Shown: positions 57,299 through 64,000 of the stretch, piece by piece
Numbering within the stretch: the first letter of the stretch is position 1
How the letters are laid out: each line of letters begins with the position of its first letter
Origin: Hyphomicrobiaceae bacterium
Lineage (GTDB): Bacteria > Pseudomonadota > Alphaproteobacteria > Rhizobiales > Xanthobacteraceae
Direction: 5' to 3'
DNA length: 64,000 nt
NCBI GenBank assembly: GCA_021324465.1
Contig: JAJPJB010000011.1
Coordinates: 1 to 64,000 of the forward strand
Program-made: the position numbers and the translations under genes
The notes under the pieces: model-generated
Seen by the model: only the letters and a program-made list of their open reading frames with translations
What the model was told of the DNA's origin: nothing
Databases searched by the model: none

Positions 57299-58549
57299 CT
57301 AACGCAGTGAGCCGCACACCGTCGGGATCTTCTTCAGCTCCGCCGGCGGCAGATCGTAGAGATCCTTGTCGATCGCCTCGCCCGGATCGAGCTTGTTCTT
57401 GATGCCGTCGAGCCCGGCCATCAGCATCGCCGCGAAGGCGAGATACGGATTGGCAAGCGGGTCGGGGAAGCGCACCTCTACGCGCTTGGCCTTGGGATTG
57501 GTCGTATAAGGGATGCGGCAGGAGGCCGAGCGATTGCGCGCCGAATAGGCGAGCAGCACCGGCGCCTCGAAGCCCGGGACCAGCCGCTTATACGAATTGG
57601 TCGTCGGATTCGAGAATGCGTTGATCGCCTTGGCGTGCTTGATGATGCCGGCGATATAGGACAGGCAGGTCTCCGACAGGTCGGAATATTTATTGCCGGC
57701 GAAGACCGGCTTGCCATCCTTCCAGATCGACTGGTGGCAGTGCATGCCCGAGCCATTGTCGCCATAGACGGGCTTGGGCATGAAGGTTGCGGTCTTGCCG
57801 TAGACCTGCGCCACCTGCTGGATGCAGTATTTGTAGATCATCAGCTGGTCGGCCATCACCGTGAGCGGCGAGAACTTCATGCCGAGCTCGTGCTGCGCGG
57901 ACGCCACTTCGTGGTGATGCTTCTCGACCTTGACGCCCATCTTGGCCATGGCCGCGAGCATTTCCGAACGCATGTCCTGCGCGGAATCCTGCGGCGGCAC
58001 CGGGAAATAGCCTTTCTTGGTGCCGACGTGATGGCCGAGATTGCCGCCTTCGTAGTCGGCATCCGAACTGGTCGGGAATTCGGTCGAGTCGAGCTTGAAG
58101 CCGGTATTGTAGGGATCGGCCCTGTATTTGACGTCGTCGAACACAAAAAACTCGGCCTCCGGGCCGAAATAGACCGTGTCGCCGACGCCGAGCGACTTGA
58201 CCATGCCCTCGGCCCGCTTGGCGATGCCGCGCGGATCGCGGTTATAGGGCTCACCGGTGGTCGGCTCGAGCACGTCGCAAATCAGCGACAGCGTCGTCTC
58301 GGCAAAAAACGGATCAATGGCGGCCGTCGCCGGATCCGGCATCAGGCACATATCGGATTCATTGATCGCCTTCCAACCGGCAATCGACGAGCCGTCGAAC
58401 ATCATGCCTTCGGCAAAGGTCTCTTCCTCGATCTGACTGACGTCGAAAGTGACATGCTGCCACTTGCCGCGCGGATCGGTGAAACGGAAGTCGACGTATT
58501 TCACGTCGCTGTCCTTAATCGTCTTCATGACATTCTTTGGCGTCGTCAT
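57299..58549 (-). CDS. glnA: Glutamine synthetase type I, prematurely ended by TAG
   Basis: 416 residues from [20 protein letters not shown]. All catalytic parts are present: [16 protein letters not shown], the [11 protein letters not shown] glutamates, [15 protein letters not shown], and the adenylylation loop [12 protein letters not shown] with Tyr398. It forms glutamine from glutamate, ammonia and ATP. The family length is 468-469; here a TAG replaces what is normally GAG in GSLREA, removing 52 residues that hold the two rings of the dodecamer together. A stable enzyme from this frame is doubtful unless the codon is suppressed or the base is a sequencing error. glnB lies 90 bases upstream and is presumably cotranscribed from a sigma-54 promoter. 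Confidence 0.93.
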   Translation of the reverse strand: MTTPKNVMKTIKDSDVKYVDFRFTDPRGKWQHVTFDVSQIEEETFAEGMMFDGSSIAGWKAINESDMCLMPDPATAAIDPFFAETTLSLICDVLEPTTGEPYNRDPRGIAKRAEGMVKSLGVGDTVYFGPEAEFFVFDDVKYRADPYNTGFKLDSTEFPTSSDADYEGGNLGHHVGTKKGYFPVPPQDSAQDMRSEMLAAMAKMGVKVEKHHHEVASAQHELGMKFSPLTVMADQLMIYKYCIQQVAQVYGKTATFMPKPVYGDNGSGMHCHQSIWKDGKPVFAGNKYSDLSETCLSYIAGIIKHAKAINAFSNPTTNSYKRLVPGFEAPVLLAYSARNRSASCRIPYTTNPKAKRVEVRFPDPLANPYLAFAAMLMAGLDGIKNKLDPGEAIDKDLYDLPPAELKKIPTVCGSLR

Positions 58550-58640
58550 AGAATGCGTACCCTTTCGTGGTGCTGTTTAATGCCTCTTGCTGGCTCAATT
58601 CGGCTCACGACTGGCCGGCGTGAGTGGTCGGGCCAGTTAT

Positions 58641-58985
<345 letters not shown>

Positions 58986-59039
58986 TCATCTCCCGGCCCC
59001 AGATACGCAAAACGCATCCCCGGGAACCGTGCTTTTGTT

Positions 59040-59055
59040 AGCAGAACCCGTGCCA
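59040..59055 (-). promoter_or_regulatory. Sigma-54 promoter of glnB-glnA
   Basis: On the minus strand TGGCACGGGTTCTGCT has GG and GC separated by ten bases, the required -24/-12 layout, with TGGCAC exact. It ends 61 bases before the glnB ATG. TGCA-type half-sites upstream (59060-59095) could bind NtrC, but I could not define a full dyad. Confidence 0.7.
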
Positions 59056-59276
59056 AGGCCATGCACACCGGAAAAGCGACATTGCATCAAGGCTTTCGAC
59101 GTCATTTCAAGCGCGACTGCGAAGCCGCGCAGCAATGCCATGCCCCTAAATTGGGCTGACTGCCTATAAACTAGACACGGGCGCGGTGGCAATCGCCGCG
59201 CCCTGCATGACCGGCCGATAGAGCACAATACAGCGCGATATTTGAGCAACACGCGATTGGATATTCTGTCCGCGCC

Positions 59277-60767
59277 ATGAACGAAGTTCTGAGCAACACG
59301 GAAATGGCCGAGGCCGACCGGCTGACGATCGCCGCGGGCGTTCCGGGCATCGAGCTCATGGAGAACGCCGGGAGGGCGGTGGCCGAAGCGGTTGCGCGCC
59401 GCAAGTCCGCCGGCTGTCACGTGGCCGTCGTGGCGGGGCCGGGCAACAACGGTGGCGACGGCTTTGTCGCCGCGCGTGTCTTGGCTGCCCGCGGCTATGA
59501 GGCCAGGGTCTTGCTGGTGGGGGATGCGGCCGGGCTCAAGGGTGACGCGGCCCTTGCGGCGAAAAAGTGGACCGGGCCGGTCATCGCCGCCGAGCCAGCG
59601 CGCTTGGAGGGGGCCGAAATCATCATCGATGCGCTATTTGGCGCCGGCCTGGACCGGCCCGTGCAAGGACAGGCAGGCGCGATGATCGAGGCTATGAACG
59701 GGCGCTCCGAGACCTCGTCCATCATCGCGGTCGACCTGCCCAGCGGCGTCAACGGCACCTCGGGCGCGGTCATGGGCGCCGCGGTGAACGCCGCCGCAAC
59801 AGTGACTTTCTTTCGCAAGAAGCCGGGGCATCTGCTGCTGCCCGGCCGCCTTCACTGCGGATCGATTGCGGTTGCCGATATCGGGATTGGCGATGCGGTA
59901 CTGGGGCGAATTGCGCCAAAGACGTTCGAAAACCTGCCGCCGCTGTGGCGCAGGCAGTTTCCCGTCCCGCGCGAGGATGGCCACAAATATAGCCGCGGCC
60001 ACGCGGTGGTGGTGTCCGGGCCTTCGTGGTCGACCGGCGCGGCGCGGCTTGCGGCACGCGGCGCGCTGCGCGCCGGGGCAGGGCTTGTGACCATCGCTTC
60101 GCCGCGCGAAGCACTCGCCGTGAACGCCGCGTCGAACCTCGCCATTATGGTACGGCCGGTCGACGGCGCCGAAGCGCTCGGCGCCTTGCTTCAGGACCGC
60201 CGCTTCAATGCGGTGGCGCTGGGCCCGGGAATTGGCGTGAATGAGACCACCTGCGAGCTCGTTCTGGCGGCGCTGGCGGGCGAACGCGCCGTTGTGCTCG
60301 ATGCCGATGCAATGACCAGCTTCGCCAAACAACCGGACCGCCTGGCGCAGGCGCTCCGGCGGCGCTATCAGCCGACCGTCCTCACGCCGCACGAGGGTGA
60401 ATTCGCGCGCTATTTTGGCGCCCTCGACGCCCAGACCACTGTCGGGTCAAAGCTCGAAAGGGCGCGTCTTGCGGCGCAATCGACCGGCGCGACCGTCCTG
60501 CTCAAAGGGGCGGACACGGTCGTTGCCGCAGCCGACGGCCGCGCCTCGATCGCCGCTAACGCCCCGCCCTATCTCGCGACGGCGGGTGCCGGCGATGTGC
60601 TCACAGGCATGACGGCAGGGCTGTTGGCGCAAGGCATGGGCGGTTTCGAGGCCGCTTCTGCCGCGGTCTGGCTACATGGGGAAGCGGCCAACGCCTTCGG
60701 CCCGGGGCTCATTTCGGAAGATCTGCCGGAGGCATTGCCTCGCGTCTACAAGGCCTTGCTGGGCTGA
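59277..60767 (+). CDS. nnr: Bifunctional NAD(P)H-hydrate epimerase / ADP-dependent dehydratase
   Basis: 496 residues. The N-terminal YjeF epimerase domain (about 1-210) shows VAVVAGPGNNGGDGFVAARV and DLPSGVNGTSGA. The C-terminal kinase-like dehydratase domain (about 225-490) shows KYSRGHAVVVSGPSWSTGAA, ALGPGIGVNE, TVLTPHEGEFARYF and ATAGAGDVLTGMTAGLLAQG with the catalytic Asp. Together they repair hydrated NADH and NADPH. It is divergent from glnB with 300 bases between starts, next to glnBA as in many relatives. Confidence 0.96.
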   Translation: MNEVLSNTEMAEADRLTIAAGVPGIELMENAGRAVAEAVARRKSAGCHVAVVAGPGNNGGDGFVAARVLAARGYEARVLLVGDAAGLKGDAALAAKKWTGPVIAAEPARLEGAEIIIDALFGAGLDRPVQGQAGAMIEAMNGRSETSSIIAVDLPSGVNGTSGAVMGAAVNAAATVTFFRKKPGHLLLPGRLHCGSIAVADIGIGDAVLGRIAPKTFENLPPLWRRQFPVPREDGHKYSRGHAVVVSGPSWSTGAARLAARGALRAGAGLVTIASPREALAVNAASNLAIMVRPVDGAEALGALLQDRRFNAVALGPGIGVNETTCELVLAALAGERAVVLDADAMTSFAKQPDRLAQALRRRYQPTVLTPHEGEFARYFGALDAQTTVGSKLERARLAAQSTGATVLLKGADTVVAAADGRASIAANAPPYLATAGAGDVLTGMTAGLLAQGMGGFEAASAAVWLHGEAANAFGPGLISEDLPEALPRVYKALLG

Positions 60768-61081
60768 CTTCAAGTCACCTTCAACCCGCCCCGTCCGCGC
60801 CTTCGCTCAGACCTTTGATCAGCCATAGTGCCCGGATTGTCGGCGACAAAGGCGATCCGCACCCCTGCCTTGCGACGGGGCCGGAACGTATCGCGCCAGA
60901 ACGGCTCCCAACCGTCGTCCAGCGCTTTGAGCAGCCGAAAGCCGGCCTATGCAGATGGAAAGGTGGTCGATGCAGATGGACGGAGCTGATCTCTGAACTC
61001 GTCCAATTAACCGGCCTATTTTTGTGGTGGCACGGGGGCGGCAAATGATATAAGCCGCGCCACCGGACCGCCCAGCGTGTC
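60768..61081. other. Intergenic region before tRNA-Leu, possible degraded minus-strand frame
   Basis: A minus-strand frame from about 60944 to the TGA at 60772-60770 reads GFRLLKALDDGWEPFWRDTF and then RKAGVRIAFVADNPGT, which looks protein-like, but it has an in-frame TAG just upstream and no start. It may be a gene remnant. GATATAAG at 61047-61054 could be the tRNA-Leu -10 region. Confidence 0.35.
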
Positions 61082-61166
<85 letters not shown>

Positions 61167-61246
61167 GCGGTGCGGTTTTTCCAAAAATCGGCCAGCTATA
61201 TTTGGCCAACGCATGCTCGGTATTGAGCCGATAAAGAGTAGTGCCT

Positions 61247-62587
61247 ATGCAAGTGACTGAAACTGCCGCCGCCGGCTTGAAGCGGGAATACCGCGTGGTG
61301 GTGCCTGCGACCGATCTCGAAGCCAAAGTCAACCAGCGGCTCGACGACCTTAAGGGCAAGGTGCAGCTGCGCGGTTTCCGTCCCGGCAAGGTGCCGGTGG
61401 CCCATCTCAAGCGCCTCTACGGCAAGTCCGCCATGGCCGAGGTGATCGAAGCCGCCGTGCGCGAGGCCAATAGCAAGATCGTCACCGACAATGGTCTGAA
61501 GCTCGCGACCGAGCCGAAAGTCGTGCTGCCATCCGAGGACGGCGCGGTCGAGCGGGTGGTCGAAGGGAAGTCCGATCTCTCCTACACCGTCGAAATGGAG
61601 ATTGTGCCGCCGATCACGCTCACCGATTTCAAGAGTATCAAGCTCGAGCGGCTGACCGCACCTGTGCAAGACTCTGAGATCGACGAGGCTATCCAGGTCA
61701 TTGCCGATCAGAACAAGCCGTTCGCGCCGAAATCCGATGCTGCGGAGAAGGGCGATCGTGTCACCATCTCGTTCCAAGGCACCATCGATGGCCAGCCGTT
61801 CGAGGGCGGCGCCGGCAAGGATGTGCCGATCCAGCTCGGCGCCGGCGGATTCATTCCCGGCTTCGAGGATCAGCTCATCGGCATCAAGGCTGGCGACACG
61901 CGGACCGTCAATGTGAAATTTCCGGAGAACTACGAGGTGGCGACGCTGGCCGGCAAAGCTGCAAGCTTTGCGGTGACGGCCACGACGGTCGAAGCGCCCG
62001 GGCAGGTCGCGCTCGACGACGACTTCGCCAAGACGCTCGGTCTTGAGTCGATGGCCAAGCTGCGCGAAGTGGTGCGCGAGCGTGTTGAGCGCGAGCATGC
62101 GGCAGCCTCGCGGCAGAAGATCAAGCGCGCGCTGCTCGATCAGCTCGATGCGCGGCACAAATTCGAGCCGCCGCCGACCTTGGTCGAGGAGGAGTTCAAC
62201 AATGTGTGGTCGACGGTGGAGGACGACCTCAAGCAGCAGGGCCGGACCTTCGCCGACGAGGGAACCACCGAGGAGAAGGCGCGTGAGGAATACCGGGCGA
62301 TCGCCGAGCGACGGGTGCGGCTCGGTCTGGTCATTGCGGAGATCGGCGAAAAGAACAACATCAAAGTCAGCGAGGACCAACTCACCCAGGCGGTCGTCGC
62401 GCAGGCGCGCATGATGCCTGGGCAGGAACAGAAGGTGTGGGACTATTACCGTAACAATCCCGCGGCGCTGGCCGCGCTGCGCGCGCCGATTTTCGAGGAC
62501 AAAGTGGTCAATTTCCTGCTCGAACTGGCGGACGTTTCCGACAAGCAGGTCTCGCGCGAAGAGCTGTTCAAGGACGATGACGAATGA
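61247..62587 (+). CDS. tig: Trigger factor
   Basis: 446 residues from ATG 61247 (MQVTETAAAGLKREYRVVVP); a GTG two codons earlier is possible. The ribosome-binding domain has the signature LRGFRPGKVPVAHLKRLYGK, the FKBP-type prolyl isomerase domain lies near GDRVTISFQGTIDGQPFEGG and GGFIPGFEDQLIGIKAGDTR, and the C-terminal helical cradle follows. It is the ATP-independent chaperone at the ribosomal exit. The acidic end is DDDE. It stands upstream of clpP and clpX, the conserved order. Confidence 0.97.
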   Translation: MQVTETAAAGLKREYRVVVPATDLEAKVNQRLDDLKGKVQLRGFRPGKVPVAHLKRLYGKSAMAEVIEAAVREANSKIVTDNGLKLATEPKVVLPSEDGAVERVVEGKSDLSYTVEMEIVPPITLTDFKSIKLERLTAPVQDSEIDEAIQVIADQNKPFAPKSDAAEKGDRVTISFQGTIDGQPFEGGAGKDVPIQLGAGGFIPGFEDQLIGIKAGDTRTVNVKFPENYEVATLAGKAASFAVTATTVEAPGQVALDDDFAKTLGLESMAKLREVVRERVEREHAAASRQKIKRALLDQLDARHKFEPPPTLVEEEFNNVWSTVEDDLKQQGRTFADEGTTEEKAREEYRAIAERRVRLGLVIAEIGEKNNIKVSEDQLTQAVVAQARMMPGQEQKVWDYYRNNPAALAALRAPIFEDKVVNFLLELADVSDKQVSREELFKDDDE

Positions 62588-62588
62588 G

Positions 62589-62609
62589 AGCTAGTCCCGA
62601 GGACTAGCT
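62589..62609 (+). terminator. Hairpin after tig, weak intrinsic terminator or mRNA end structure
   Basis: AGCTAGTCC (62589-62597), loop CGA, GGACTAGCT (62601-62609) directly after the tig stop: nine perfect pairs. Only TT follows, so termination would be weak or partial, with clpP downstream. Confidence 0.55.
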
Positions 62610-62806
62610 TGCGATAACTGTTGGCGAAGCTTACCTATAGCTGCACGAATTCCCCACGCATATCTGCAACAGTTGCACAGACCAAGGCGTGGCGATTTCT
62701 TTCCGCGGCTTGTCGGCGAAACCGGCCAAACTGGGCTATGACAAGCCGGCCGACTCAAGCCAGATTGGGCCGAACAGGCGAGAGACGCGGGGCCCACGGA
62801 GTAACC

Positions 62807-62822
62807 CGGACGCAGGCGTCCG
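62807..62822 (+). other. Stem-loop in the clpP leader
   Basis: CGGACGC (62807-62813) and GCGTCCG (62816-62822) form a near-perfect hairpin with a very small loop, 50 bases before the clpP ATG, between tig and clpP. GGAGGAC appears shortly after but too far from the start to be its binding site. It could affect translation or mRNA stability of clpP; nothing in the sequence proves this. Confidence 0.4.
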
Positions 62823-62871
62823 GACTTGTCCCCGGGTAATCGGAGGACGAGCAGACTAGATCAGGTGAGCG

Positions 62872-63528
62872 ATGCGTGACCCTAAAGAAACCTATATGAA
62901 CTATCTCGTTCCCATGGTGGTCGAGCAGACCAATCGCGGCGAGCGAGCCTATGACATCTATTCGCGGCTCCTGAAAGAGCGGATCATCTTCATCACCGGC
63001 CCGGTGGAGGATGGCATGGCCTCGCTGGTGGTCGCGCAGCTTCTGTTCCTCGAGGCTGAGAATCCGAAAAAAGAAGTATCGATGTACATCAATTCGCCGG
63101 GCGGGGTGGTCACCTCCGGCTTGGCGATTTACGACACGATGCAGTTCATCCGTCCGGCGGTGTCGACGCTGTGCACCGGCCAGGCGGCCTCGATGGGCTC
63201 GCTTTTGCTCGCCGCGGGCGCAAAGGACCTGCGTTTTGCACTGCCGAATGCCCGGATCATGGTGCACCAGCCGTCGGGCGGCTTCCAGGGGCAGGCGACC
63301 GACATCATGCTCCACGCCCAAGAGATCCTGAACTTGAAGCGGCGACTGAACGAAATCTACGTCAAGCATACCGGGCAGCCGCTGAAGAAGATCGAAGATG
63401 CGCTGGAGCGCGATATGTTCCTGACGGCCGAGATGGCGAAGGATTTCGGTCTGATCGACAAGGTGATCGAGAAGCGGCCCGAGGAGCCGACCTTGAAGTC
63501 GGAACCGGTGCTGAAGGGGGTCAGCTAG
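62872..63528 (+). CDS. clpP: ATP-dependent Clp protease proteolytic subunit
   Basis: 218 residues. Catalytic Ser107 lies in [13 protein letters not shown], His132 in [12 protein letters not shown], and the Asp follows about 50 residues on. [20 protein letters not shown] is the substrate-channel signature. The N-terminal propeptide-like segment is [16 protein letters not shown]. It forms the tetradecameric chamber fed by ClpX or ClpA. GATCAGGTGAGCG precedes the start. clpX follows after 374 bases. Confidence 0.98.
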   Translation: MRDPKETYMNYLVPMVVEQTNRGERAYDIYSRLLKERIIFITGPVEDGMASLVVAQLLFLEAENPKKEVSMYINSPGGVVTSGLAIYDTMQFIRPAVSTLCTGQAASMGSLLLAAGAKDLRFALPNARIMVHQPSGGFQGQATDIMLHAQEILNLKRRLNEIYVKHTGQPLKKIEDALERDMFLTAEMAKDFGLIDKVIEKRPEEPTLKSEPVLKGVS

Positions 63529-63902
63529 CCGGCCAGCAAATCGAATTGTGGCTGGTGCCTTGAAATGGGCCGATTCCTTCGGCCCTAAGCGGGCTTAGGG
63601 CGGGCCTGCGGGTCCGCCGCGGTCTGGTTGAGTGGTTCCTCCGAGTGTGATCCAGAAAACACACGTGAGCCGGAACCGGGTGGTGCTATGTCGCGGTATC
63701 GTTAATGGATTATTGATTGGCACGCCCCTAGCATGTCAGCTTGTGTGCAAATGCTTCGGATTGTTCAGTGAGGCCGCGGCTCTAAGAGTTAGGGTGCAAG
63801 CGGGACTTGAGCTACGAAATCTTAGCGCACTGGAACCTAGACTATACTGTTGCGGCGAAATGGTTGCGGTGAAAGGTTGCGCGCGCGAAGACGGAGAATG
63901 GA
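63529..63902. other. clpP-clpX intergenic region
   Basis: It holds two hairpins that share three bases: GGGCCGA/TCGGCCC (63567-63585) and CCCTAAGC/GCTTAGGG (63583-63600), which cannot form at the same time. No T-run follows. TATACT at 63843-63848 could be a -10 box of a separate clpX promoter, but no -35 box was found. No coding frame is convincing. Confidence 0.45.
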
Positions 63903-64000
63903 ATGAGCAAAGTTGGCGGCGGCGACTCTAAAAACACGCTTTACTGCTCGTTCTGCGGCAAGAGCCAGCACGAGGTGCGCAAGCTTATAGCCGGGCCGAC
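63903..64000 (+). CDS. clpX: ATP-dependent Clp protease ATP-binding subunit, 3' end cut by window edge
   Basis: Only the first 32 codons lie in the window: [20 protein letters not shown], then [12 protein letters not shown]. This is the N-terminal zinc-binding domain, whose first CxxC (CSFC) is visible. ClpX unfolds tagged substrates and passes them to ClpP. ACGGAGAATGGA precedes the ATG. The position after clpP confirms the identity. Confidence 0.95.
   Translation, partial: MSKVGGGDSKNTLYCSFCGKSQHEVRKLIAGP

Noticed and set aside
56810-57310. Plus-strand gene starting at GTG 56810 after AAAAGGAC
   Set aside because: The frame runs antisense into the glnA terminator and glnA C-terminus and shows no recognisable similarity.

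Overview
This 64 kb window is chromosomal DNA from a high-GC alphaproteobacterium. Gene content and order point to Hyphomicrobiales, close to Bradyrhizobium, Pseudolabrys or Rhodopseudomonas. The markers are topA-rnr-NUDIX-rpmG, dprA/plsY/pyrB, a full nuoA-N operon running into birA, rnj and mce, glnB-glnA, tig-clpP-clpX, several domains of unknown function (DUF1127, DUF1467, DUF2842) typical of the order, and a sigma-54 promoter ahead of glnB. No rRNA, CRISPR array, prophage or intact insertion sequence was found. Taxonomy is inferred from these features only.

Layout. 1-5.2 kb is an accessory patch: a LOG-family enzyme cut by the window edge, the wreck of an MFS transporter running into a 13-bp tandem repeat, a probable structured RNA ending in an intrinsic terminator, and two overlapping genes for MutS-like ATPases with more A/T-rich DNA than their surroundings. 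5.3-13.2 kb is a minus-strand housekeeping block (rpmG, NUDIX, rnr, topA, dprA) with an SDR gene remnant. 13.4-15.7 kb holds a B12-type radical SAM gene and a cupin gene on the plus strand. plsY and an unusual PyrB carrying a PyrI-like zinc module follow. 18-23.7 kb has aidB, small exported or hypothetical genes, ruvX, an MBL hydrolase and an ABC-type binding protein. 24.1-27.6 kb carries tRNA-Val, an internally deleted IS481-type transposase, HU, tRNA-Asp, a hydrolase and a TctC-type receptor.

28-46.6 kb is one plus-strand operon for complex I (nuoA-N), with three extra genes inside: a close FlK-like thioesterase between nuoC and nuoD, a 63-residue ORF between nuoF and nuoG, and a two-helix membrane protein between nuoH and nuoI. 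birA, RNase J, methylmalonyl-CoA epimerase and a DUF1467 gene continue the operon, mostly with overlapping start and stop codons. 46.7-56.7 kb includes ctaA, a methyltransferase, metY, a CoA-binding protein, an enoyl-CoA hydratase, a PaaI-type thioesterase, rplM-rpsI, a CmcJ/NvfI-family gene and a diguanylate cyclase. 57-64 kb has glnB-glnA, the bifunctional NAD(P)HX repair enzyme, tRNA-Leu, tig, clpP and the start of clpX.

Most notable observations. glnA has an in-frame amber codon after residue 416, and the missing 52 C-terminal codons are intact just downstream. The FlK-like protein keeps every FlK active-site position I could align (Thr42, Glu50, Gly69, His76, Arg120) while sitting in a respiratory operon. 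The tandem MutS-like pair lies beside a candidate RNA. PyrB carries a fused PyrI-type Cys4 module. Coordinates were read by eye; similarity calls rest on remembered family sequences, and no search was run.
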